From contig NC_065876.1 of NCBI RefSeq assembly GCF_933775445.1, forward strand, positions 9,238,001 through 9,302,000: a DNA stretch of 64,000 nucleotides, in the 5' to 3' direction. Source of the DNA: Argentina anserina (Eukaryota; Streptophyta; Magnoliopsida; Rosales; Rosaceae). A program made the position numbers and the translations under genes. Positions 45,814 through 56,169 of the stretch are shown one piece after another (positions within the stretch are counted from its first letter, which is position 1; each line of letters opens with the position of its first letter). The notes beneath the pieces are model-generated. The model saw only the letters and a list, made by a program, of their open reading frames with translations. It did no database searches and was not told the origin of the DNA.

Positions 45814-47538
45814 AAGGAAGCAATCCAGGCAGAACTTGACTCATTAGCGAAGCGAGAAGTCTTCGGAAAGGTTGAATTGACTCTAAGAGATGTCAAACCT
45901 GTTGGACATAAATGGGTCTTCGTTCGTAAGCGTAATGAGATGAACGAGATCGTGCGTTATAAGGCAAGACTCGTGGCGCAAGGATTCTCACAACGACCTG
46001 GTATTGACTATGAAGAGACTTATTCTCCTGTTCTGGACATCATTACCTTCCGCTACCTTATTAGTCTGGTAGTGTCCGAAAGACTAAACATGCAGCTTAT
46101 GGATGTGGTCACAGCTTATCTCTATGGGGATCTTGACGCAGAGATATACATGAAAGCTCCTGAGGGACTACCTTTACCTCCATCAAGTGCCTCCAGACCA
46201 CGGAGTGCTCATGCAGTCAGATTACGTCGTTCATTGTATGGGTTAAAGCAATCCGGAAGAATGTGGTACAATCGGTTGCATCAATACTTGGTGAGAAGGG
46301 GTTACAAGAATGATGAACTATGCCCATGCGTTTTCATACGAAAGACAAATTCCGGATTCGTCATCGTTGCGGTCTACGTTGATGACATGAACATAATCGG
46401 TACTCTTGATGAGATTGAAGAGACCGTGTCTTATTTGAAGTCGGAATTTGAGATGAAAGACCTAGGGAAGACGAAATTCTGTCTCGGCCTTGAGCTTGTG
46501 CATAGGGCCGACGGCATCTTAGTGCATCAGTCAAATTACACGCAGAAGATGCTTCGACGTTTCAATATGGATCTATGCAGTCCATTGTCTACTCCCATGG
46601 TCGTCCGAAGTCTAGATATCAAGAAGGATCCCTTCCGTCCTAAAGAGGATGATGAAGACGTTCTTGGTCTTGAAGTTCCATACCTTAGTGCGATTGGGGC
46701 ACTATTGTATCTTGCTCAATGCACTAGACCGGACATATCTTTCGCAGTGAACTTATTGGCTAGATTTAGCTCCGCACCTACGCTACGTCATTGGAATGGA
46801 ATCAAGCATTTGTTTCGATACTTGAAAGGTTCCATTGACATGAGATTGTTCTACCCCTATTGCAGAGAGAACACCGCCACGGTATCTCCCCACACCACCG
46901 CCGTCGCCGACCCCGGCCTTGCCGCCGTACGCCGCAGCGATGCCGCCGGCCGCCATGGCGTGGAGACCGTGCGCGGTGCCGAGAGCAGCCACCGGTCCCG
47001 TGCAGCTCTTTCCCCCGATGCAAAGACTCCAAACAACTTGTTAGTTGGTTATGCCGATGCAGGGTACCTCTCTGACCCTCACAAGGCTCGTTCTCAAACC
47101 GGTTATGTGTTTACCATTGGGAATAAGGCGATATCTTGGAGATCCACAAAGCAATCTCTTATTGCTACTTCTTCGAATCACGCGGAGATCATCGCTCTCC
47201 ATGAAGCAGTGAAAGAATGTGTTTGGCTACGATCACTTGTTCGCCATATTCGTGATTCTTGTGGATTAGTCTCTACAACTGATCAACCTACGTGCATTTA
47301 TGAAGATAATGCTGCTTGCATAGAGCAGACGAAGTTAGGTTTCATCAAGGGAGACAACACCAAGCATATTTCGCCTAAGTTCTTCTACAACGTTCAACAA
47401 CAGAAGTTCTTGAATGTTCAGATCAATCAAGTGAGTTCAGAATCCAATGTTGCGGATTTGTTCACTAAGTCTTTGCCTAAATCTACTTTTGTGAAACATG
47501 TGAAGAGCATTGGCATGCGTCGTTTATCGGAATACTAG
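45814..47538 (+). CDS. pol: Copia Pol, reverse transcriptase-RNase H part
   Basis: In the same frame as the upstream pol ORF after a single TAG; it has no start codon of its own at the boundary (first ATG at 45877, inside the domain). The reverse transcriptase shows KWVFVRKRN, KARLVAQGFSQ, YGLKQSGRMWY and the catalytic YVDD in AVYVDDMNIIG. RNase H shows GYADAGYLSD, SWRSTKQSLIATSS and HAEIIAL with its acidic residues. A GC-rich insert of about 45 residues (46858-47030) lies between the connection region and RNase H. Apart from the TAG, no lesion is seen. Without readthrough this part would not be made. Confidence 0.88.
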   Translation, partial: KEAIQAELDSLAKREVFGKVELTLRDVKPVGHKWVFVRKRNEMNEIVRYKARLVAQGFSQRPGIDYEETYSPVLDIITFRYLISLVVSERLNMQLMDVVTAYLYGDLDAEIYMKAPEGLPLPPSSASRPRSAHAVRLRRSLYGLKQSGRMWYNRLHQYLVRRGYKNDELCPCVFIRKTNSGFVIVAVYVDDMNIIGTLDEIEETVSYLKSEFEMKDLGKTKFCLGLELVHRADGILVHQSNYTQKMLRRFNMDLCSPLSTPMVVRSLDIKKDPFRPKEDDEDVLGLEVPYLSAIGALLYLAQCTRPDISFAVNLLARFSSAPTLRHWNGIKHLFRYLKGSIDMRLFYPYCRENTATVSPHTTAVADPGLAAVRRSDAAGRHGVETVRGAESSHRSRAALSPDAKTPNNLLVGYADAGYLSDPHKARSQTGYVFTIGNKAISWRSTKQSLIATSSNHAEIIALHEAVKECVWLRSLVRHIRDSCGLVSTTDQPTCIYEDNAACIEQTKLGFIKGDNTKHISPKFFYNVQQQKFLNVQINQVSSESNVADLFTKSLPKSTFVKHVKSIGMRRLSEY

Positions 47539-47716
47539 AGTTTGGTAGACTTGAGGAGGAGTCTACATCACATGTTAAGATCCTTAAGTAGTTGGTGCGT
47601 TGTGCTCTTTTTCCCTTCGATCAAGCTTTTGTTTTACCCAAGAGATTTTTGTTTTGCTTGACAAGGTTTTTACCGAGGCAACGATGTGTGCACCATGCAA
47701 CCTAGGCATGCGACAC

Positions 47717-47725
47717 AAGGGGGAG
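47717..47725 (+). other. Polypurine tract of the copia element
   Basis: AAGGGGGAG directly before the right LTR, the usual plus-strand DNA priming site. Confidence 0.8.
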
Positions 47726-47910
47726 TGTTCCGGGAGAATTACTATTCTACCCTTGTGTGTGTCTTAGCCTAATAGGTTTCCTGTTAGGAGATAGATTAGC
47801 ATCTCCGTAGTAGATTAGGACTCCGAATCCTACGGGATTGTGGTGTTGTAAATGCCTATATATAGGCCCCCATATCATTCAATAATATACAAGTATTTCA
47901 TCCTCAAACA
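47726..47910 (+). repeat. Right LTR of the copia element
   Basis: 185 bp, two substitutions from the left LTR, followed by the target-site copy AATAA at 47911-47915 and then PR-10 unit 2 spacer. Confidence 0.95.
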
Positions 47911-48644
47911 AATAATCATTTGATATTCGATCACAGCCTGGATTTGCATTTATAATTTGATTCCCATTTCAATGATTTTCATAGTAAAATATTGCGTGTA
48001 AATACACGACTCAATGTGAATGGTAAAAACTTAATATCGATAATTTAATACAAATGCATGATGGTCATAACATATAGACGACTAAGGTTGGGTCATTTAG
48101 TTGCATGCATATAAATTAAATTGAACTGAAACGTTAAAAGGATGTTTGAACTTAAAAGTCCTATATGACAATTGACATGAATATAGGTAATTTTCGTTGA
48201 CGTGAATTTTGTTCTACATGGCAGGTGATTCATGTATATGATGTAATGTACATTCCTTGATCATTCTATTTTGTCATACGATTTCTGTTAGTCTCCCTCT
48301 TAGTATAATTTCACTTCGCTTTTGTGTCGTGTAATTTAAATGAGTTCTAGGTGTACTTATTGATTTAAATGAGTTCTAGGTATACTTATTGATATACATG
48401 CACAAGCCCAATTATATGATAAAGATGCGCGCCAGACTCACCCAAATACTAAATCTTATATATGGTTGCTCTTGTAAGTTTGCTTCAATTAGAATGATGG
48501 GTTTTGCCTTATAAAATTTTATTTTTGAAGTGTTGAAAGAAATTGAATTGTTACAAATAATGTGAAAAAAAAAATCGTATATAACAAGAGAACAATCGGT
48601 ATACCTCGGACCTCACCAAGATGAGCATCTACCTTTAGTTTATA
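47911..48644. other. PR-10 unit 2 spacer, left part
   Basis: Homologous to about 38170-38880 in unit 1, diverged by several percent with small indels. It holds a short local duplication of AAATGAGTTCTAGGT (near 48338 and 48367). Confidence 0.75.
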
Positions 48645-48659
48645 GGGGAACTATTGTTT

Positions 48660-48815
48660 AGGGAAAATTCTATGGTACAGCGCTGCATGCGTGCAGCGCC
48701 CCTAATCTACCGTCCATACACCCTACAGACCCCACGTGTATTTTAATACACCCTTTGTCCACCGTCCGATTCGGTATGTATGGTATGCAGCGCTGCACCG
48801 TACCATAGACAAATC
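48660..48815. mobile_element. Small foldback MITE
   Basis: The left part contains TCTATGGTACAGCGCTGCAT; the reverse complement of the right part reads TCTATGGTACGGTGCAGCGC. It is about 156 bp with a short CCGTCC-containing centre. It sits just inside the left end of the composite insertion. TSD not clear; TAG is possible. Confidence 0.6.
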
Positions 48816-49300
48816 CAATGCTTAGTACCAAATTCAATCTTAAATTATAAAAATGTTATTGAAAGGAATCTAATTATAAAATTATCATCACATTTAATTA
48901 GAAATTAGAAAAAAAACTTAACAAAGTTTAAAAACACTTAGAAAAAAAATCACTTTTTAAATATTTTTTCAGATTGTTTTGCCCTTTTTCACTTTTTTTT
49001 CTTTTTATTCCGGCCATAAATTTGTCGTCCAACAATGAATTTGAGCGTGGTTGGTACCGTTGGAAAAATATTTCTTCCCTTTGTCATTTGATATCAAACT
49101 CACTCCAAATCGACAACCGTACAAGGCACAAAAACCCTTGAATGGGGCTACCTTCGTCCATGGCGATGCTTCAGCTTTTCTGGCAAAACCGGAGCCCAAG
49201 GCTCCTTAAATCTAGATATTCTCTTGATTTTGTACACATTCATACCAATATTATTTTAATTTTAACATAATTTCGTAAATTTACAAATTTTTCTCGGCAT

Positions 49301-50030
49301 GTCACATTTGCAGTCACATTACCAATCACAATTGTAGCACACTGGTTGTTATAATGATGACTATGTAATTGCCATTGTATCTGGTAATATGATTACCTAC
49401 TTGTGTATTTGTTAGTGTGACTATGTTGTAACAAGAAGAAAATGTGGAAAAGAAAAGGAAGAAGAAAATAATTATTAGAATTAACGAACCGTTGTCACAC
49501 TTGCAGTCACACCACTAGTCATTATTGTAGTCACATTGGTTGTTATAATAATGACATTGTGACTGCCATTATGTCTGTCATTGTGTCTGGTAGTGTGACT
49601 ACATATGTATTTGGTAATGTGACTATGTTGTGACAAGAAGAAAATGTGAAAAAAAAATGATGAAGATTAGAATTGATAGAAATAACGAACCTTTGTCTGA
49701 TGTAATGTGATCTTAAACTTCTCAAATAAACTAATACGATTCAAATATCGACATTGAGGTTGTCACACCTATAGCCACACTAGGATTCACACCAAATGTC
49801 ACGTTGGTAAACACACCAATAGCCACACTAGAGGTCATACTAGTAGTCACACTGATAATTATACCATTAGACACACATTGAGAGTCACACTACTTTTGTG
49901 GTTATACCATTATTATGTGACGGGTAGTGTGACTATAATGTGATAAAGTAGTCATATTGACAGTTACGGTGTGACTACTTGTGTGACTACTAATGTAACC
50001 GGTGATGTGACCCATGACGATTGAATCTGA
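49301..50030. repeat. GTCACA/TGTGAC-rich repeat array
   Basis: Two diverged direct units of about 193 bp (49301-49493 and 49494 to about 49690) each begin GTCACAYTTGCAGTCACA and end with an AACAAGAAGAAAATGTG-like purine stretch. From 49760 to 50030 there are dense TAGTCACAC/GTGTGACTA motifs: the CACAC form dominates the left half and the GTGTGAC form the right half, a loose inverted arrangement. Confidence 0.65.
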
Positions 50031-50156
50031 TTTGAACAACTAGTATTCACCGGCAATTGAAAAGAAACGAACACCCTTTCATATAAAAAAAATGAATAGA
50101 AATAGATTAGGGCACCCACATATTTTCTATGGGCACCACTAAGGATATTTTCTCGG

Positions 50157-50944
50157 CACTACCAGAAAAAGTAACTTAGACGACAACAATGAAAAACATT
50201 CGTCATCTAAGAAAAGGTAAGATGACAAAACATTTTATTGAAACTTGTCATTTTATTGAAACTTAGACGACGATAACTCGTTTTGTCATATGAGTGGGTG
50301 ACTAAGCCGACAAATTAATTTTTTGTTGTTGAAACACAACACTTAGATGACGCACTTATGCTTCGTCATATTAGTTGTACTTAGGTGACGAGTCTGTCTC
50401 TTTGGATAACGAATTTGTTCGTCGTCTAAGTAAAAGTACGACTTGATAATATGAAAAAAAGTTTTATTTTCTCACATGTCATCAATACCATATTATGTGG
50501 AAAATAGGGTGTTAATAACATCACTCATTTTTAAATTTGAAAGAAATAAGTACTTATGATTGACATTGATGAATTTTAATTCATTCCTTCAAGGTTCATG
50601 AATAATTAAAAAAGTAATAATTTCAAAATCATCACCGATTTAATCTTAATTATCAATGAGAACCTTTAATGGAAGGAACATAATGTTTGGCCAGAAGTTG
50701 AGAGCTCAATTTAAAAATAAATAAATATATATATATATATATGCATCATCCCATATATAAGAAAACTTTGAAAAGCCTTTAAAAAAACAAAACTTTGAAT
50801 ACATCAAAACAAATTTGAAAAGATTCATTTTAATTTGTTAGATATATAGCGTAGTATATAATATTTATTTATATTGAAGTTCATACATGATAAAGACTAA
50901 TTAAGATAATAACATCAAACTTTAGAATAAAAAAATTCAATCAT

Positions 50945-50989
<45 letters not shown>

Positions 50990-52277
50990 TACATACGGTA
51001 AATGGTAAAGAATTGAATTCACCCCATTTTATTATAATTATATATATGTGTATATATATATATTTCATTATGGTATATTCATAAATAGTGTGATTCGTTT
51101 CATTAAAGTATAATAAAAAAAAAGTCACATAAGTAAAATACTCATCTAATTGAAGAACATGGTGTGGATCACTAAGCACACCGTCAGATGTGTCTAAATC
51201 TAATGGTACATATTCATCCCACACCACCAAATCACCTTATTTAGTTCTCTCCTTCCTTATCTATATCGATCTTTCATAATTTCATATATGAACTTGTCTC
51301 CTCCTCCTTCATCTTTCTGTGACTCTTTTGAATCTTCTCCCTTCAGATCTCAACTCATCTTCTCTGCCTTTCCCTTTATATGCAACTATTTTCTTCCTTC
51401 ATATCTCAAATCGTATCATGTTTTCTTCCTCTTTCTCTCAGAATCTCTCTCCAACTCTCTCTCCCTTCAGATCCCAAAACCCGACCAAAGTACCAATCTG
51501 AATTCCATGAGAAGAAGCTTCTGGCACCGCCATAGTCAACACACTTCCAGCACCATTCCTCATCATTGTTGTTGTATTTTCTAGAGAATCGAGATCTGAA
51601 ACTATGCAGCTTCCGATTCAGAGGACTTCCTATTTGGTTTGGTCTAGTTAATCTTCATACTCAAGGTTTCACTCAATTTGGTTGTCGATAGCTATGGTAT
51701 TTTTTGGTGAGCTCCATGAATTTGGTTATGGTAGATTTGGAGTTCTTAGTTCAAAAAAAGACGGACGACGCATTTAATGGCCGGTATTTGGCAGTGGTGG
51801 TTTGGACGGTGTGGCACTATGGTGTCAAAGTGAAGAACCACCATACCGTGGTGTGGTTGTTTGAGATCAAATTGAGAAAAAAAATAAAAAGAACATTATT
51901 GATTTAAATAAATAAGAATGAAAACGGAATAAAATGAAAATGGAATAAAAATGAAAATTGTGTAATAATGAATTAAATTTATTCATTAATTTTAATTATT
52001 TATTTTATTGTTGATCTATCTACACATAAGTGACGAAATATATTGTCGTCTAAGTGGCTAACTTTTTTCTTGTAAGTTTCCAAGTGACGAACACATTTTC
52101 GTCGCCTAATTTGTACTAGGGTGATTGCAAATTTGGTCGTCTATATACTTGGGTCACATCACTTAGCTGACGGAACTTAGATGACGAACATTTCATCCTC
52201 TAATGTCTTAAGATGACGAAAATAAGATCTTAAGTGACGAAATGTCGTTGTCGTTTAAGTCATTTATTCTTGTAGTG
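50157..52277. mobile_element. CACTA-type non-autonomous element, 2.12 kb
   Basis: Begins CACTACCAGAAAAAGTAACT and ends TTCTTGTAGTG. Subterminal arrays of ACTTAGACGACGA / GTGACGAA / TCGTCTAAG type fill the first 300 bp and last 260 bp in both orientations, as expected for En/Spm relatives. The flanking triplets CGG and CAG differ at one base, so the 3-bp duplication is imperfect. The interior contains a (TA)n tract (50949-50986) and a CT-rich segment with ORFs at 51288-51584 that may be a captured gene piece, but no transposase. It is nested in the composite insertion. Confidence 0.8.
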
Positions 52278-52317
52278 CAGGCGAGGGACACCACGAGGGA
52301 CTCCGGTCACAAGCTTC

Positions 52318-52935
52318 GATCTCTCTGATCTCTACTCCTCTCAGCAAGGCTTCTAGCTTCTCTGAGACGTCACCGGGGCTTGCAAGCTGGCGTCAGAATT
52401 GCGGGTACCTTCAGTACACAATGCGGCCGTGGAGAGGTTCCCCGTTTTGCCGAAGTTCGGAGCAAAGAATGTCTAGCTGCAGCGGCTTTTGTCCCTGAGG
52501 TTCTTTCTGTCCCTGCACCTCCGACGCCGTGCTTGCACTTTCCGATGTCATCCCCGCACCTCTTTCTATCTCTGCACCTTCGACATCTTCCCTACGCCTC
52601 AGACCTCGTGCAGTCCTCCACCTCCGGATCTCTCTGATCTCTACTCCTCTCAGCAAGGCTTCTAGCTTCTCTGCGACGTCACCGGGGCTTGCAAGCTGGC
52701 GTCAGAATTGCGGGTAGCTTCAGTACACAATGCGGCCGTGGAGAGGTTCCCCGTTTTGCCGAAGTTCGGAGCAAAGAATCTCTAGCTGCAGCGGCTTTTG
52801 TCCCTGAGGTTCTTTCTGTCCCTGCACCTCCGACGCCGTGCTTGCACTTTCCGATGTCATCCCCGCACCTCTTTCTATCTCTGCACCTTCAACATCTTCC
52901 CTACGCCTCAGACCTCATGCAGTCCTCCACCTCCG
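52318..52935. repeat. Two-copy 309-bp tandem duplication
   Basis: Copies 52318-52626 and 52627-52935, differing at only a handful of positions (GAGACG/GCGACG, GGTACC/GGTAGC and AATGTC/AATCTC, for example). GC content is higher than the surroundings. Both copies carry similar ORFs on each strand (starting at 52380 and 52689), not recognised as any known protein. Confidence 0.9.
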
Positions 52936-53221
52936 ACGAGATTATGACGACCAGGTCAAGGCTATAAGGACAGAGAGGGTGAGAGAGCTTCGATGGGTTT
53001 TGTTTTTTCTTTTTCTGAAGCAAAACGCTGCAACCAGATCTAGTTCTGGACAGGTAGAGAGGACAGAGGATTGTTTACGGTAATTCGTAAATTTCATGAA
53101 AATCAAGGGCAACGGTTTAAAGGTTTTTAAAAAATTGACTGTTTTATAATTTTTAAATCTTTTGATGATTTTTTTTCTAATTACCAATGTTTAAATCGAC
53201 TTTTTTAAATATAATTTTCCC

Positions 53222-53660
53222 TAGTTTATACTCTAATTGAATCCTAAATAAAAGGTATTATAATATGATAAAAAAAACTAAGTATTGTTGAATGTTTTAT
53301 TTTGCGTCCTAGTTCTTAGTTATCTGCAAACCAAGACTCTTCATTTGATCCAGTAATATTGCATTTGAGATTAAGTATTATATTATCATTACTTTAGCAA
53401 AATTTAGGTGGGTTTTATTATGTAACAAAAGTGTACAATCTCATAGCCAAGACAGTTTCAACTGTAGAAGAAATACAACACTAGGAATTAAATTCTTTAG
53501 TTACATTAGAAGGATTTTGTGTAAGATCATAAATTCGTTGCTAGAATCCATAGAGGTGCCCAGCTTGTAATCTTCATGTTACTTTCCATATGTATGAATA
53601 TATGATTGGGACTCGTTTGCCACTGGAGCTGTATTAATTCCAACGTATATTTCAAACCGG
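53222..53660. other. PR-10 unit 2 spacer, right part
   Basis: Homologous to about 38880-39315; this resumes the tandem unit after the composite insertion. Confidence 0.75.
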
Positions 53661-53665
53661 AAATG

Positions 53666-53676
53666 TTGACCGGTCA
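53666..53676. promoter_or_regulatory. Palindromic W-box in PR-10 gene 3 promoter
   Basis: TTGACCGGTCA, same site as in gene 2, about 610 bp upstream of the start codon. Confidence 0.45.
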
Positions 53677-53951
53677 CCGGTGTGCCATTATTGAATGAGA
53701 CTCAAGCTTTCAAGTCTTGACGGAAGCTTCTGATAAGCCGGAAAAATCACCCTTTCTTATTATGTACGTATGTTCCGTTCTTTACTATTATGGTAACTAC
53801 ATAATCATTGATTCTCAACGAGAAATGGGTTAAAACACTGTTGACACTGGAGTGTATATATATATAACTACTCATGCATGCAATCAGGCTTGTTACTGAA
53901 ACAGTGAGACTAGCTACTACGTCGATGGATGGAATGAAATGACTGGCCGTA

Positions 53952-54005
53952 CCTTAATTGTACTTCCAGAACTTCAAACCTTAATTGTACTTCCAGAACT
54001 TCAAA
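53952..54005. repeat. 27-bp tandem duplication in PR-10 gene 3 promoter
   Basis: Two perfect copies starting CCTTAATTGTACTTCCAGAA (53952-53978 and 53979-54005). Gene 2 has one copy with one base different (AACATCAAAC). It lies about 280-330 bp before the start codon. Confidence 0.9.
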
Positions 54006-54284
54006 CTTGGCTGACTTGACTTACAGATTAATGTACTGATCGTGATCGAACACCTTGAATTGAAAATTATATACCTTATTTTCACATGCATAATCAACAT
54101 TCGACAGCTTTAGAAAATAGAAATAATTAATGCCCTGTCCACACTCCATATTCTTGCATTCCTCCTACTCTCCTAGGCTATAAGTACCACATCAAGAGCT
54201 CGTCCTTTCCCACATCTAATACCATCTACTTCAAAAGTTTACTTGTTAAGTTCCTCCATCAGATTATTCACTTAAGCCATCATC

Positions 54285-54767
54285 ATGGGTGTCTTCACTT
54301 ATGAATCTGAGTTTACATCTGTCATCCCACCAGCCAGGTTGTTCAAGGCCTTCATTCTCGACGCCGACAACCTCATCCCCAAGATCGCTCCCCAGGCAGT
54401 TAAGAGCACTGAAATTCTTCAAGGAGATGGAGGTGTCGGAACCATCAAGAAGATCAACCTCGGAGAAGGAAGTGAATACAGCTACGTGAAGCATCAGATC
54501 GACGGCATTGACAAGGACAACTTTGTGTACAAGTACAGCATGATCGAAGGAGATGCTATCTCAGACAAGATTGAGAAGATCTCCTACGAGACTAAGTTGG
54601 TTGCATCATCCGACGGAGGCTCCGTCATTAAGAGCACCAGCTGCTACCACACCAAGGGTGATGTCGAGATCAAGGAAGAGCATGTTAAGGCTGGCAAAGA
54701 AAGGGCCGCTGGTCTGTTCAAGATTATTGAGAGCCACCTTGTTGCCAACCCTGATGCTTACAACTAA
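54285..54767 (+). CDS. Fra a 1: PR-10 / Bet v 1-family protein (Fra a 1-like), gene 3
   Basis: Intronless; the 160-residue product is identical to genes 1 and 2. I count seven base differences from genes 1 and 2 (near residues 10-11, 24-25 and 106-110), all synonymous. The promoter is almost the same as that of gene 2, but the 3'UTR diverges right after GAACTCTGTC, unlike genes 1 and 2, which share theirs. The glycine-rich loop GDGGVGT and the C-terminal helix are intact, and the start follows CATCATC as in its sisters. Zero amino-acid change with silent differences points to strong constraint or partial gene conversion. It ends the cluster before the Sec1 gene on the other strand. Confidence 0.95.
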   Translation: MGVFTYESEFTSVIPPARLFKAFILDADNLIPKIAPQAVKSTEILQGDGGVGTIKKINLGEGSEYSYVKHQIDGIDKDNFVYKYSMIEGDAISDKIEKISYETKLVASSDGGSVIKSTSCYHTKGDVEIKEEHVKAGKERAAGLFKIIESHLVANPDAYN

Positions 54768-56169
54768 GAACTCTGTCGAGCTATCTAGGTACTACTAGCT
54801 CGATGCTAGATACAGCAATCATGTATCGTCTATCGTTTTTTTTTCTTTCCTTTTGCAATTTGGTGTGAAGTTGATCAAGCATTTTAAGTTCTGATGAAAT
54901 ATTATATACTTGTATTTGATATCAATCTCAAATTCTCAATAAAGAAAGCCATGATCATTTGATTTTGATTGTCACAATAAGATGGATTTGCATACATATT
55001 TTTATTCGTATTTTAATTATTTCATATTAATAATCAGATGGGACAGTCTCATAATTCTTTGTGTAGTGATGGTAAACTTTCAAACGGGCTGTTTGTAGTC
55101 CTATTCGTTTCCTATTTCATCGGCCTGCCTTTGTTTCATATATAACATACAATCCTCGTTCTATATTGTCATACAACTTTTATCAGTACCTTCATTTTCA
55201 TTTCATTTTTCTTGTTCATGTCATTTCTAAATGGGGTCATGTATTAAGAGATATAAATGCAGCAGCATTGTTTGATAAAATGCCATACACTCCTCAAGTA
55301 ATCATATGGTTGCAAGTAATTTGCTGCAAATAAAGTGAGAAGTTGGAAGAAATCAAATCGATAAAAATATTATGAAATGGTTGCAAGTAATTTGCTGCAA
55401 ATAAAGTGAGAAGTTAGAAGAAATCAAATCGATAAAAATATTATGAAAACTAGAGTAATAGAATAATTTAATTACCATTCATAGTGCTCAGGGTCCAGTG
55501 TTGCATGAAAATTACCGTCATGCTAAATAGGTAAAAGCTAACTCTTGTTGAATTTTTATAATGTCTTGAATCACGCTATTCTTCTTGTAAAATAATTTCA
55601 GATACAAACATTCTCTAGAAAGAATGAGTTGAGCATGCATATTAACAAGCGCTAATATATGAAATCTGTAAACTCACTGTAGATAAGAGTCAGTGTAGAT
55701 AAGGGAATGATAGTGGCGGAAGACCTACTGCCCATCATTTATTCTCATTGATTTTGAGATGTCCCTCAATAAGCTTTGATAAATGAATTATGAAATATTT
55801 ATAGCAAAAGAGAGATTATTGTGACTGATTCGTGGGATTTATAATGTTGCAATACAAAATTTGTATTGCAGAAGAATGGCAGGCTTTCCATGTTTCCAGC
55901 ATATAAACAAATACATCTGATCACAACTGTTCATGGGCAAACGTTTAGTATGATACAGAACAAAAAGGACAAGCCGAATTGTCCAAAAGACAAAAAAAAA
56001 AACAAGCTGAAGCTCTATCTATTAATATCACAAGGCAGAATTTTACATCAAATGTCAAAACTCACAAAGGTTATAATGAATAATAGATACACTGAGGTAA
56101 TGCATGTTTCTATGATTACAAATTAGAACCCATAAGAATCTCATTCCCCGAATTCATATGTCCTCACAT
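54768..56169. other. Intergenic DNA between PR-10 gene 3 and the Sec1 gene
   Basis: The two genes converge here. Apart from the PR-10 3'UTR and a 71-bp tandem duplication, no feature is recognised. Confidence 0.5.
55306..55447. repeat. 71-bp tandem duplication
   Basis: Copies 55306-55376 and 55377-55447, starting ATGGTTGCAAGTAATTTGCT, with a single G/A difference. Confidence 0.92.

Larger units (their letters stand above)
40601..47910 (+). mobile_element. Ty1-copia LTR retrotransposon, 7.31 kb
   Basis: Complete element with two 185-bp LTRs (TG...CA) that differ at two positions, and a 5-bp target-site duplication AATAA on both sides. PR-10 unit 1 keeps the empty site (CAATAATCATTTG), which confirms the borders. 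Domain order gag, protease, integrase, reverse transcriptase, RNase H is copia type. It is in the same orientation as the PR-10 genes. A single in-frame TAG splits pol. Gag and pol are in different frames with about 970 bp of non-coding DNA between them, unlike the usual single copia ORF. The near-identical LTRs indicate recent insertion. Confidence 0.95.
48645..53221. mobile_element. Composite 4.58 kb insertion with 9-bp target duplication
   Basis: Comparison with the empty site in unit 1 (CCTTTAGTTTATACTATT) shows that TAGTTTATA is duplicated on both sides (48636-48644 and 53222-53230). Nine bases is typical of Mutator-like elements. The ends are GGGGAACTATTGTTTA and, reverse-complemented on the right, GGGAAAATTATATTTA, only weakly alike. 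Inside are a small foldback MITE, a GTCACA/TGTGAC-rich array, a CACTA element and a 309-bp tandem duplication. No MURA-type transposase is present. Mutator assignment is inference; unity of the insertion is supported by the TSD. Confidence 0.72.

Noticed and set aside
49301..50030. GTCACA/TGTGAC array as a CRISPR-like or satellite array
   Set aside because: No regular repeat-spacer structure, a eukaryotic setting, and heavily diverged units.
51288..51584. Ser/Phe/Pro-rich ORF inside the CACTA element as a real gene
   Set aside because: CT-rich composition explains both overlapping frames; kept only as a possible captured fragment.
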